DNA of 64,000 nt from Caprella mutica. Lineage: Eukaryota > Arthropoda > Malacostraca > Amphipoda > Caprellidae. The DNA lies in assembly GCA_947561585.1 (NCBI GenBank), contig CANNZV010000858.1, positions 62,001 to 126,000 on the forward strand, written 5' to 3'. The notes under the pieces were generated by a model. That model had not been told where the DNA came from. It was given only the letters and a program-made list of their open reading frames with translations, and ran no database searches. Shown piece after piece: positions 37,441 to 48,800 of this stretch; positions within the stretch are counted from its first letter, which is position 1, and every line of letters starts with the position of its first letter. The translations under genes and the position numbers were made by a program.

Positions 37441-37443
37441 AGG

Positions 37444-38758
37444 ATTACAGGTAAGTTCACCGTCCTCATAACACCGCCGAAAAGTTCACCCTACTCAATT
37501 CACCGGATGGTAAGTTCATAGCAAGTAAATTCAACGAGCGTTAAATTCACTGCATAGTAAATTTCAATCTAAGTAATGTGTGTTGGTATTCCTTTGAAAC
37601 AAGATGAAGAAAAGGTTTGACAACTGTATGCATATAATATTATAATTGATAGAGAACACATTCAAATACATTACACATTATGTAAAAAACACTCATATGT
37701 ATATTCAATTTGTGAGAATCGATCAGAGGCAATGGCTATTAGTGTTTTTCATTCTTCTAAATTTGAAATGTGGACTTATTCAGTGCTTTTTAAAGTCTAC
37801 ACAATATAAATAGTGTTCATACATGTACTATGTGACTATGTAAGCATTCAATAGCTCACAAAACTGCATACGATTCTTTCTTTCTAAAATATCTACTAAT
37901 GTGTGTATTAGAATCTATTTCTTGCAAGAGAGCTAGTTTACAGTTGAGTTAAATGAGAATATTGTTGTTTAAGTAGGTATGTGCAACTATACGTTATCTC
38001 GTATATATATTTTTTTTATTTCAGCTCATATGTATATATTAATTTTTGTTACCTTTTGAAAGATATTGTTTTTGCAGTGAATTTACTGCGCGATGAATTG
38101 AGTTTCGGAAACTTACCACGTTTTGAATTGAGTTAAAGGGGCAGTTCAGTCAAAATCAAACTATCGCCAAATTGGTCCTAAATCGATCTAGTATATTTAT
38201 TTATGTAACATTAGAATATTCGTTGATTTTTAGATATGTTTATATAAAAGGTATATTGTAAATTAGCGGCGCCATCTGTGGACTGCGGTGGACCGCGTAA
38301 CTAATCATTGTAGTACGTAAAAAAAAATGATAACCAGTCCCAGACTTGAATCGGTTATTAACTTATGAAAATGGTGAAAAGAATTTGTGGAATTGAAAAC
38401 TGTCCTTCGAGTCAATTAGATTTAATTTTGAGAAGAAAACCATGTCTTCATAAATTACCTGTTGATACTGTTGATAGAAAAATTGTTTACATGTTATCAG
38501 CTTGAAAATATAAACAAATAGTACAGAATGGTGGCGCCATCTGTAGGAGGACGCAGGAACTAAATCGAATTTATAAAATATGATATATATAGCTTATTAT
38601 ATTTTTTTCAACCGTTTAATTCTACAGGAATGCTCTATTCTTAATTACTAAGTGATCGTTCAACATTAATATTATGAAAACAAAAATTGACTGAACTGCC
38701 CCTTTAAGGAGAACTTTCCAAGCGGTCAATTGAGTGCGGTGGAACTTACCACACACCT
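37444..38758. mobile_element. DNA element with tandem-repeat inverted termini and a 9-bp target duplication
   Basis: GTTACAAGG occurs immediately outside both ends (37435-37443 and 38759-38767). The left end reads inward GGTAAGTTCACCG, AAAAGTTCACCC, CTCAATTCACCGG, GGTAAGTTCATAG; the right end, inverse, reads GGTAAGTTCCACCG, CTCAATTGACCG, GGAAAGTTCTCC and, beyond a nested insertion, CTCAATTC, GGTAAGTTTCC and AGTAAATTCACTGC. A 9-bp target duplication is known for foldback and Mutator-like elements. The interior is non-coding. Confidence 0.75.
38137..38703. mobile_element. TTAA-flanked MITE (AGGGGCAGTTCAGTCAA ends)
   Basis: Perfect 17-bp inverted ends AGGGGCAGTTCAGTCAA, flanked on both sides by TTAA (38133-38136 and 38704-38707), the target of piggyBac and Kolobok superfamilies. 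It is 567 bp with GGCGCCATCTGT near both ends and no transposase. It is nested in the right terminus of the 37444-38758 element. Confidence 0.85.
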
Positions 38759-38800
38759 GTTACAAGGGTGGGAGGTTGGTGTTCACATGGCTCTTATCAC

Positions 38801-40051
38801 TAGAGCCCGGATTTCTAGTTCTTATGCTATAAACGCTATTTTGACCATAAAAATAATAGCGTTTATAGCATAAACGCTATTTTGACTATAAAAGCTATCT
38901 TGACTATAAAAGCTATTTTGACTCGAAATTAAAAGATAAAACTAGTAATTATGGTATAAACGACTATAAAAACTGTGACAAACCATCTTTTATGTGCAAA
39001 ATATATTTGTAACAGGTTATTATATTATTGATAAATTAGACATGCAAGAGACCTTTAAATTAGTATGCCATTTCATTCACATTTTTTATAGTAATATTCC
39101 ATAGAAAACGTACGAGCATAATTATTGGTAAATTAAACTGAAGTGGAAAATGAATAAATCACTACTCAATACAGTATAATATTATGTAATTTTCTTAAAT
39201 AAATAGAATGATAACTGAAGAATGAAGATATGCCCAATAAGATAAATATATGGTATTTATATATTGTGACTGGTTAATTTCGCTCTTTGCGTAAAGAAGT
39301 TACTTTGAGCACACACATTTATGAACGTCATAGTTAGTTGAGTGCTCAATCTCATGTTGTAAAAACCAAACAACCTAAAGTGAAACAACCCGAAATTGTT
39401 TTGAAATTGAAATTAGCTTTTCAAAATTGAAAACGATTTTAAGTGACAAGAGACTAATCATGACAGCTGTAAATGTCAATACAATATTGGTAATTTCCAT
39501 TAATGAGGTTTAATTGTTTCATTAAAAAGTAGCATATTTATTATATTAAGAATTATTGTTACTGTTTTTGCATTTGGTTTGTGCTGTTCTATTTGAGTTT
39601 CGCGGTTAAATTGTCATTAGTTGGTTGTGACTTCGACAACATAATTTTGGATAAATTCAGTTTAGTTTTTTTTTCATCTTGTTAGTTTCTTGTAAAATGA
39701 AAGCTACGTATAAATTGAGAAACATGGGTTTTATTTATTATTTATTAAATTCAAAGTCTTATATATACGATATTATACGTACACATTAGCCATTAATTGT
39801 TGCGTAAGTTCTGTGAATAATAATTAAAAATCAACTGTTAACAAATAAACAAGAATGGCATAGTTACCCTGAATTTTCTTCTAAAAGTTTCTATAATGCA
39901 GATAAAAGAAAGGAAAAGCATTAATTTTAGGACACACTCATCTATTATGAGGACTCTTTTTAGCGACTTTAAAACTCTTTTTTAGAGCTATAAAAACTTT
40001 TTTTAAGCGCTATTTCGACTACTTTCGTTAGAACTATAAATCCGGGCTCTA
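38801..40051. mobile_element. hAT-type non-autonomous transposon, 8-bp target duplication
   Basis: TAGAGCCCGGATTTCTAGTT at the left is matched by the inverse of AACTATAAATCCGGGCTCTA at the right. CTTATCAC flanks both sides exactly (38793-38800 and 40052-40059); an 8-bp duplication is the hAT hallmark. Subterminal repeats of CTATAAACGCTATTTTGA type occur inside each end. The 1.25-kb interior has no transposase. Confidence 0.85.
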
Positions 40052-40059
40052 CTTATCAC

Positions 40060-40765
40060 AGATGGGATCGTTACCGAAGGAGAGGGGTGGCTGTAATAAA
40101 ACACGCAACCGACCCTAGCTCAATCTCGAAATCACCGTCATTGTCATTTCGTACAAACGGATCTTGCGCAATTTTAGGATCATAAAAACACGCAGGAAAA
40201 TATTCAAATAGAGCAATTTGGTGAATTGTGCGGATCATACCTACATTAGAAAAATAGGCTAAAAATGGACTGTGGTCAATGAATCATTAAGAAAAAAATT
40301 CTAATCCTAAACATTGAAATGGTCATTCTGACAAAAGGAAATTCGTAAGGAAGCACGAACCATCGGAAAGATGAGACGGGATAACATTTTAATTTTCTTG
40401 GAACTTGCCGAGAATTTTTTGAAAACGCTAGACTAAAAAACTCTATGCCGTATCCCTCGAAGGGTTGAAAAGTGTGGAATATCAGAGGTTCACCATCCAT
40501 TAAAAAGGATATCCGAAAGTAAAAATGATGGAGCTTACAAAAAATCACAACTGGTTTAGCTGCTCAATGATGAGGGTTGAACTACTCTTGATGGACCCAA
40601 TGGATTAAAAAAAGAGTACGATATGGCAAGGAGAGCTCACGTCCATATTGAATCAGGCATCAGCAATGACGTGCTATGATCATTGGTAATGAACTGGTTG
40701 GATTACCTATACGTTGATTTCATGAAGAATCACTCTGCATCGTGGCATAAGAAGAAGAAGAATTG
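40060..40765. other. Intergenic stretch, possible transposase 5' remnant
   Basis: No clear gene. Reading frames are broken throughout. It may contain the decayed upstream half of the transposase relic that follows, but I could not align it with confidence. Confidence 0.35.
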
Positions 40766-40769
40766 GTCA

Positions 40770-41060
40770 TTACGGAAAATTATGGTATTAATATATGATA
40801 AACACCCCGTACCGTGTTGCTAAGATTACCACTGAATATTTTGTCAACAGGTTGGAAATGATTCATTGGCTAGCCAGTTTCAAATCCTATCGAAAGTATG
40901 TGTAGTATCATGAAAAAAAATTTCCGGAGGCAGCCTGTACATCTCCAAAAAAAAACAATTGGAATACTGATCTGATTGCTACCAAAGAAATTTCACAAGA
41001 TCACTTGCTATCCTTATCAGTATCACTTGCTATCCTTATCAGTAGCTTTTTAGGCATTCC
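40770..41060 (+). pseudogene. Tc1/mariner transposase C-terminal relic
   Basis: Reads NTPYRVAKITTEYFVNRLEM, then IHWLASF, where Tc1-family proteins have DNAPxHxAKxTxEYxxxxGIEVxxWPAxSPDLNPIE. Other frames supply SIMKKNFRRQPVHLQ (the MKRxLRxRPVHP part). Frame changes and stops show decay. Confidence 0.6.
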
Positions 41061-42137
41061 TAATCGTGAACTGTTATTCAATTAATGTTATTATAAAGTT
41101 ACAACAATCTCAAAGTTAAAAACAAGATTCACGTCTGTTACAATACCAATCTTAATTAATAATAATCATCATTTACTTATTACTTAAATTGAAGTTAATA
41201 ATTTTACATAGCACATTTTTAATATGTTGAAGATAATAGTATACCTTCAACATTTCTTTTACAACATATATTTTTCTCAACCAAGTTTTTACATATCATT
41301 TAACTGTGTACCAGAGTTAAATGGAAATATGTTTTTTTCCTATAATTCTGTTAGCTTTTAATAAAAATATTTACATAGGATACGTTTTATGGCTTATTAA
41401 ATAATTAATTTTTGTGTTAGATAATTCTATCTATTATTGCTCCTTTTCTTGGAAAAAACATGTTATCATGTTTTTAAATAAACAAAAAAGATTATGGTAT
41501 ATGTTACATTATTATCTTATAGATTATACCAAATACAAGATTATAAAGATAATATTGCTTATAGCAATTACATTTCATATGCATTATATTCCTAAAATTC
41601 AAAAAATTATCCATGATTCATTATTTCAAAAATAATAATTACAGGAATTACGTTTTATATTTGTTTGTACCTTCAACCAAATTTATCCATTAAATATTTA
41701 TTTTTTCTGTAAGAAAGTACATTCCATTTAAGATTTGGCGCTGTAGACAGGATGAGGTTAAATAAGTGGTTATGCGGTAAGGTGGTAGGAAGTCTATTGA
41801 AGAAGTCTATACAAGGAAGGAAGTAGAAGAAAAAACTTCTAGTTTCAACTGTCAAACAGTCTAGAGAAGAGAGATTTTCTGGAGTAACTCACAACAGAAG
41901 AAGCCACACATCGAGACTCCCCGCAGTGCAGTTAGCGGCAATTGAGAACCCCTCCGGTGAAAAGAAATTCAGCTGCAGTTGAGGCAACCCGTCGAGTAGT
42001 CCAGCGGCAAAGAAGTATCCTGCTTTGCATAACAAATTGCAAGGAACGCGTGTGCAAGCAACGCAAAGAAGAAATAATTGAAGAAGCTGCTGTTGCTTCT
42101 GAATTAAGCAATAAAAGAAGAACGACAATCACCACAA
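41061..42137. other. AT-rich stretch and possible 5' leader of the next ORF
   Basis: 41061-41870 shows nothing recognisable. 41890-42137 is less AT-rich and open in one frame (41942-42157), which may be untranslated leader of the exon below. Confidence 0.35.
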
Positions 42138-42538
42138 ATGAAAGATTCCAACAGTGACATCGAAGTGTTCTTCTCCACTATTGAAGAAAAAGAGAAGAAA
42201 GAAAATTTTAATACAACAAACAAGCAGAACAACAGTAAGAGAATTACCAGAGCCAGTGAACACACTGAAGAAAATAAGAAGAGCAATAAGAAACAAAGAA
42301 TTAAAATGGTCTCCCCTTCTTCCGTCAATAAAATAGCGGTGAATAAGAGGAAGAACCGTGAAAACTCACCTCCATATGGCTTTGCTGGTACATCTGCGGA
42401 GACCGAGGAGCTTGCAGTTGAACTTGATAAAAATGAAGATAAGTTGACCAATGAAAAGAAAAATCTTACTGGCCGAACCGAAGAAAAAGAAAAAGCATTG
42501 ATGGAAGATTTAAAGAAATTGAGATCTTCTATTACCAA
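42138..42538 (+). CDS. Possible first exon of an unrecognised Lys/Glu-rich protein
   Basis: An ATG in reasonable context (CACCACAAATGA) opens a frame rich in Lys, Glu, Asn and Ser. It ends in a predicted coiled-coil-like stretch (TEEKEKALMEDLKKLRSSIT), then AAG followed by GTATTATG, a possible splice donor. Unspliced, the frame runs to 42575 (145 residues). I recognise no family. It could be the first exon of an unknown gene, a LINE ORF1-like remnant or chance. It cannot be joined to the G beta-5 exon at 45726, because that phase gives an immediate stop. Confidence 0.3.
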
Positions 42539-42595
42539 GGTATTATGTATAGCTTTAGCTATCATATTTTGTTGAAATGGAACAATTAAATGCAT

Positions 42596-43168
42596 AAATA
42601 ATTGATTATCTTCTCTATCACTGTTGGTCTTGCTTCATACCCTTAACCTGCCTTGCGCACTCACGAGATTGTCGCACATTTTCAATGATCCTAAAAACGT
42701 GCAGCGCATTCTCAAGATTGTGCAAATTCGCAAATGGTGCAGAATAATGTTATTCTCAAAACTTTTGGCAAAGTGCAAGTTATAATATGTAAACATTGCA
42801 CTATTTTTACACAAGCTATAATTTTCATAATTATTTATAAAGAAATTTCTATCAATTAAAAGATTCAACTTATGTTATTTATATTGACAATAATAATCAT
42901 GTTATTTATTTCAAACTTTGTTGGCAAAATGGACGTAAATCACAGTAAGTTTAAAAAAATTCTGCCTATTATCAGCAATAAAAGGTCGAGAATGTTAAAA
43001 TATAATAAAATGAAATATAAAAAATATGTATCCATTAAATAAGTTATATTCTCAGTGATATTATTTCTATTAAAATAATATTGTGAAATTTATTTGTTCA
43101 TCTGAATTGTAAGAATGATTTCTTTCTTTTCTTCAATAAAAATCAATATAAATGAATAAAATATAACA
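42596..43168. other. AT-rich intergenic stretch
   Basis: Nothing recognised. Confidence 0.4.
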
Positions 43169-43326
43169 AATTGGGGTAAGTTTTAAGTGATCGGGGGCTC
43201 CTCAATTTCGTTCATATAAAAATAAATATCTAATAATTATTAATATTCAAATTTTATTTTAATACTTTTCTCTTATATGATCGAAAATGTGGAAGCGTCC
43301 TATAACTCGGATCTTACCCTACCTAA
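43169..43326. mobile_element. MITE, GGGTAAGTT/CGAAAATGTGG family
   Basis: GGGGTAAGTTTTAAGTGATC at the left and ATGATCGAAAATGTGGAAGC then GGATCTTACCCTA at the right are inverse arms. Fuller relatives lie at 45.46-45.70 and 49.94-50.14 kb. Confidence 0.65.
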
Positions 43327-44275
43327 CTAATTAAATATATTTTATTAAACCAAGAAATTTTTTAATATTTTTTTCTAATTTTCAAACTCTTGATATTTTT
43401 TAAGATATACAGGGTGTTTCATTTCAGATCAGACAAAATTTGACATTACATAGAAACCTAAAATCAAAATTTTTCAGGAAAAACAAATTGTCAAAAGTGT
43501 TTCGTTCTCGAGACATTGTTACCCTAATTTTAGGGTAATTTTTTCACATACATAGGGAATTACACGTGAAACAAACATTGTTTCACGATAATACCATTAT
43601 CCAAACTGCTTAGTTTTCAAAGTACTGACTTTTAAAGTTTTAAAAGAACTCCTACCTAGATACTCACTAGTACTTACGTTCCTAACAGATGGTTATTGGT
43701 GAAAAATTTAACATAACAAACCTTAGTACCTATCATTATATTATGTTATTATAGTTTGAATGCTAAAAATTACCTTATAATTAGGGTATCAGTATCTCGA
43801 TAACGAAAATTTTTGTTATTAACTACAAATAGAACATTATTTGTTATTTTTACTGAATTAATTCTTTTCAGTATTCTGTGAAGAAAAGTATTACTTCATA
43901 ATTTAGTTATGATACTTTTTAATATAAATGGAAATTAAATAATAGTGATGCAACTATCGGTGAATTTCTAGTTCACGTCCCTATTTCAATAATTAGGGGC
44001 GTGAACTGGTAATTTACCTAATTTTTTCTATCAACTGTAAGACGTCTATAAAATGAAGTGTTAATTAAGCAACCTATTTTATTATTTTAAACAAGCTACT
44101 AAAACAATGAGTGTAATATGGGTTTACTCGTTATTTTAATAAGTGTCCATGATACCAGTTTGAATTTCAGAGTTTACAGTTAAATACCTACAATAATTTC
44201 AATAAATCTAATAAAAACTTCATTAATATTAATTCATTGTAAACCATAATTACAATATATTTAATGATAATATCA
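43327..44275. other. Intergenic stretch with ACAGGGTGTTTCATTT motif
   Basis: At 43409, ACAGGGTGTTTCATTTCAG resembles transposon ends seen in other arthropods, but no inverse partner was found. At 43960-44010 CTAGTTCACGTCCC and GGGGCGTGAACTGG form a small inverted repeat. No gene. Confidence 0.4.
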
Positions 44276-44735
44276 TGATTACCTTCGCAATCTTGCGGAA
44301 GGTTATATTTTCATCGGAATTTATAAATTTATCATCTTGTTATTCGCTTAACTGAAAAGGCGTACAACCAAATTGCCTGAAATTTGGTGAAACAATTCGT
44401 CCGTATCCAGTGACCTGCTGCTAGAATTTTAGGAGTGACCCGGTCAAAGGTCAAGGTCATGGTCCTTTATAACTCAAAAAGTTTTGCACCATATTGCATG
44501 AAAATTGGTGGGACGATTGGTCAATAAACAGGAACCATTTTGTTACATTTTGGGAGTGATCGGTTCAAAGGTCAAAGATCAAGGTCAATGCCATTTATAA
44601 CTCATTGACTCAAAAAGTATTGCATGAAACTTGGTGGGACGATTGGTTATTATCCAGTTAGCAGTTTCTTTAATTTTGGGAGAGAACAGGTGAAAGCGGA
44701 GGAGAAGGTATGCACTCTACCAAGTACACATAATC
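44276..44735. repeat. Dispersed repeat with tandem GGTCAAAGGTCAAGGTCA modules
   Basis: Starts with CCTTCGCAATCTTGCGGAAGG and contains three ~125-bp modules. Two of them (44431-44465, 44548-44590) hold GTCAAAGGTCAAGGTCA-like text, and the modules hold GAAACTTGGTGGGACGATTG variants. It ends in GGAGAAGGTATGCACTCTAC. Repeats of this kind (CTTCG start, AAAGGTCAAGGTCA, GGAGGTATGCACTCT end) occur in many invertebrates, from memory; I do not know an agreed name. Confidence 0.65.
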
Positions 44736-44744
44736 CAGTTGTAC

Positions 44745-44893
44745 GTGACAATACTAACAGCTACTAAATGAACTAATGTTACTACAATACTAACAGCTAC
44801 TAAATGAACTAATGTTACTACAATACTAACAGCTACTAAATGAACTAATGTTAGTACAATACTAACAGCTACTAAATGAACTAATGTTACATC
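44745..44893. repeat. 36-bp tandem repeat, four units
   Basis: ACAATACTAACAGCTACTAA then ATGAACTAATGTTACT, repeated four times with one substitution (TTAGT for TTACT). A minus ORF across it is an artefact. Confidence 0.9.
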
Positions 44894-44899
44894 CTGAGT

Positions 44900-45456
44900 T
44901 GTGATTTCCTTTAAAATATCGTCTGCTAGAGATAAGCATGGTAGTGATGCGAGTGATGGTGAGCAGCTTCGTGGTGAGCAAAATAAAGTAAACATTGCTA
45001 GGCCATTGCTATTGATCAGCTTTTTTATTTGTATGAAATATGCTTAATTAGATTAACTGTTACTGTTTTAGTTTAGCAAAGAGTTTTGATATTGATGTAT
45101 TTAGTAGTTTAATATATTGATAATAAATTTTCGTCCCTCAGTTTGACGAAAATTATCGAGAGGGGTGGTTGTGCGTGTGTGTTTCGCTCTGATAAAATAT
45201 TAGGTAATTTCTTCACTGTTACTGACGCTGCTTCTAGTCACTACCTTTCACATTATCAATTACTCGTGTATTTAAATTATATTAGAATTGTCGATTTATT
45301 TCATAGGATTTTAAAAGATATTACAGAAACAATATTAATTTAAAACATTATTCTTTACATTGAAAATACTAGGTAGCTATTTCATGTAATTTTGTGTATA
45401 TCCTGAACTATTTCATTTGAATCAACTCACTTCACCACACTTCGTGTCTAACCATT
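44900..45456. other. Stretch upstream of the G beta-5 coding start
   Basis: No exon recognised. The promoter and any 5' untranslated exon of the G beta-5 gene should lie in or before this stretch, but no core element is clear. Confidence 0.35.
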
Positions 45457-45703
45457 TAGGGTAAGTTCTGAATTATCGTACAGTTCCACATTTTCGACCA
45501 TTTTTTTATAATTTAACATTATAAATTGTTACTAATTCGTATCCATGGTACCTGAAAGTATAATGTTTATACGAAATTGGTATCCATGATACCTTCATAT
45601 ATCATGGATACCAATTTAAAAAAAAAGATACATTATTCTATATTTTTTTACATGATCGAAAATGTGGTATCATCCGATAACGCAGAACATACCCTATTCC
45701 CCC
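45457..45703. mobile_element. MITE, AGGGTAAGTTCTGAATTATC family
   Basis: The left arm AGGGTAAGTTCTGAATTATC, then CACATTTTCGACCAT, pairs with the inverse of TGATCGAAAATGTGG, CGATAACGCAGAACATACCC. It ends about 20 bp before the G beta-5 first coding exon. Related copies: 43.17, 45.87 and 49.94 kb; half copies at 52.31 (right arm) and 60.98 kb (left arm). Confidence 0.75.
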
Positions 45704-45738
45704 ACTAATTGTTTTTCTCCCCCAGGGGTGACATCGGG

Positions 45739-45847
45739 ATGGGGGAAGTAAGCAGGCCCTTGGAGTCAGTGGATGCCCTTAACAAGGAAATTAAAGGCCT
45801 TAAGTCCAAACTAGAGGAGGAGAGGCAGAAACTCAATGATATTCCAT
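45739..45847 (+). CDS. GNB5: G beta-5 coding exon 1
   Basis: The acceptor TTCTCCCCCAG ends at 45725. The first ATG (45739) gives [20 protein letters not shown] and the coiled coil. It ends in CCAT followed by GTGAGG, phase 1, completing Leu with exon 2. Confidence 0.9.
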
Positions 45848-48800
45848 GTGAGGACTAACGAGTTATTGGGCAGTGACACATTAGCGATCATACATCAAAA
45901 ATAATCAAAATAACTATTATGTTATTTGATCGTAAATGTAGACCTGTCCGAAAACTCAGAACTTACCCTGCAGTGCCACATTGCTCCATCCTGTGTTGAT
46001 AGTTTCCGAAGTCAATAACGATAGCTAATGCAAAGAGACAGCGCTATCACACAGACTGTCATCAGCAAAACACTAATTGGCATTATAATATAACACTCAA
46101 TTAATTAATTATGTTTTTAGTATAGAACATTTCATGTAGAATAAATGAACGATTTTATTCATTGGTTATCTTGTATATTGAAATGTATTAAAATTGATTT
46201 TTTAAACACGCTATTTCTCATTAAAAAAGAATAATTAAAAACATAATATTTTATAATGTTTGATATCTTAAGAAATAATAACGACAATTAAACTTATTTT
46301 CCAATTAAACGAAACTCTAATGAAAACTGCATTGAAGAGATATTGTATCCAAGATACGATAGCTATTGTATCCTAGATACGATAGCTATTGTATCCTAGA
46401 TACGATAGCTATTGTATCCTAGATACGATAGCTATTGTATCCTAGATACGTTAGCTATCGTATCCTAGATACGATAGCTATAGTATCCTAGATTCATAGC
46501 TATAGTTCCCTAGATACGATAGCTATAGTATCCTATATACGATACCTATAGTATCCTAGATACGATAGCTATAGTATCATAGATACGATATAATCTATAG
46601 CATCCTATAGATACGATAGCTACAGTATCCTAGATACGATAGCTACAGTCAGGGTTGGCAAGGTAGGTTTCCCCCAGGTTTCCCCCAAAATGGGAAAAAC
46701 TGAAAAAAACATTTGGGGGAAACTGAAAAATTGGGGGAAACCTAAATTAGCTATACTTATTACTTATCCAAGGGCTTTACGATGTCAGTATGCTCCTTTA
46801 CAATGTCTGTGTGCTCCTTTACAATGTCTGTGTGCTCCTTTACAATGTCTGTGTGCTCCTTTACAATGTCTGTGTTCTCCTTTACAATGTCTGTGTGCTC
46901 CTTTACAATGTCTGTGTGCTCCTTTACAATCTCTGTGTGCTCCTTTACAATGTCTGTGTTCTCCTTTACAATGTCTGTGTGCTCCTTTACAATGTCTGTG
47001 TGCTCCTTTACAATTTCTGTGTGCTCCTTTACAATGTCTGTGTGCTCCTTTACAATGTCTGTGTTCTCCTTTACAATGTCTGTGTGCTCCTTTACAATGT
47101 CTATGTGCTCCTTTACAATGTCTATGTGCTCCTTCACAATGTCTGTGTGCCCCTCCCAATGTCTGTGTGCCCCTTTACAATGTCTGTGTGCTCCTTTACA
47201 ATGTCTGTGTTCTCCTTTACAATGTCTGTGTGCTCCTTTACAATGTCTGTGTGCTCCTTTACAATGTCTATGTGCTCCTTTACAATGTCTATGTGCTCCT
47301 TTACAATGTCTATGTGCTCCTTCACAATGTCTGTGTGCCCCTCCCAATGTCTGTGTGCCCCTTTACAATGTCTGTGTGCTCCTTTACAATGTCTGTGTGC
47401 CCCTTTACCATGTCTGTGTGCCCCTTCACAATGTCTGTGTGCTCCTTTACAATGTCTGTGTGCCCCTTTACAATGTCTGTGTGCCCCTTTACAATGTCTG
47501 TGTGCCCCTTCACAATGTCTGTGTGCCACTTCACAATATCTGTGTGCTCCTTCACAATGTCTGTGTGCCCCTTCACAATGTCTGTGTGCTCCTTTACAAT
47601 GTCTGTGTGCCCCTTCACAATGTCTGTGTGCCCCTTCACAAAGTCTGTGTACCCCTTCACAATGTCTGTGTGCCCCTTCACAATGTCTGTGTGCCCCTTC
47701 ACAAAGTCTGTGTGCCCCTTCACAAAGTCTGTGTGCCCCTTCACAATGTCTGTGTGCCCCTTCACAAAGTCTGTGTGCCCCTTCACAAAGTCTGTGTGCC
47801 CCTTCACAATGTCTGTGTGCCCCTTCACAATGTCTGTGTGCTCCTTTACAATGTCTGTGTGCCCCTTCACAATGTCTGTGTGCCCCTTCACAATGTCTGT
47901 GTGCCCCTTCACAATGTCTGTGTGATCCTTTGATATATAATAACTACTTGGTGAGAAACTGTGATAACTAAGGGATAATAACATCAAATATACTGATATT
48001 CAATATTTGTAATTTCTTTTATTGTTCACTGTAGATAAATTTTACAAAACTAAACTTTTATATTTGGTACTACATTCTTCCTTTCAGTAAATAGTTCTAA
48101 CATATTAATATAGCAAATTATATAACTTGCAGTGGTAACTAGCAAGCTTAATTACGACTTGTGAGTATAGAGCACTCTGGTTCTCTGGAGTCTGAACTGG
48201 TTCCATAAAAATTACAATACCTTGTAACCTTAAAGTTAACATTGCACATGTCATGGGATGATGGGAATGAAATGATGATTATTACCTATATTAATCATCA
48301 TTCATTAGAGATATTTAAATATTATAATTTTGGCAATTATGATTTTTAATTGATGAATAAATTAATTACAAGTAGTTATACCAATATATTATCATATTAT
48401 GCATTTATTGATCATTAGACTCAATGATTCATTTGACATATAGCTACTGTAATACATGTTAATGGTCAATATGTAAAATTACATTTATCATTAACAGACT
48501 ACCAAGGTTTCCCCCAAGTTTCCCCCAGTTTCCCCTGGGGGAAACTAAAAAAACCTCCTTGAGGTTTCCCCTAACCAACCCTGGCTACAGTATCCTAGAT
48601 ACGATAGTTATAGTATCCTAGATACAATATCTACAGTATCCTAGATACGATAGTTATAGTATCCTAGATACAATAGCTACAGTATCCTATATAGTACGAT
48701 CACACTATAAATTACCACATAGACATTTTTCTTTTTTCCGGTTCAAAAATACACGATTTATGACTAAAGAGTGAAAATCATTGCCTATTCAAGTAATGAA

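Larger units (their letters stand above)
46349..48695. repeat. 23-bp minisatellite GATACGATAGCTATTGTATCCTA, split by a hAT insertion
   Basis: About 13 units at 46349-46649 and about five at 48584-48695 form one array interrupted by the element at 46650-48583. The unit is partly self-complementary (TATCCTAGATACGATA), so the array could fold. Units drift from GCTATTGTATCC to GCTATAGTATCC and GCTACAGTATCC toward the right. Confidence 0.9.

Noticed and set aside
40276..40548. 90-codon minus-strand frame
   Set aside because: No recognisable domain; it lies antisense to a region bearing transposase decay.
42104..42595. 163-codon minus-strand frame
   Set aside because: Mirror of the Lys/Glu-rich plus frame (gives Phe/Leu/Ser-rich text); no domain or splice logic.
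42138..45847. Joining the Lys/Glu-rich exon to G beta-5 exon 1 as a long isoform
   Set aside because: The apparent donor is phase 0 and would give GGG TGA, an immediate stop.
46690..47987. Several 200-411-codon open frames on both strands
   Set aside because: They translate a 21-bp tandem repeat in every frame; no start context, domain or splice signals.
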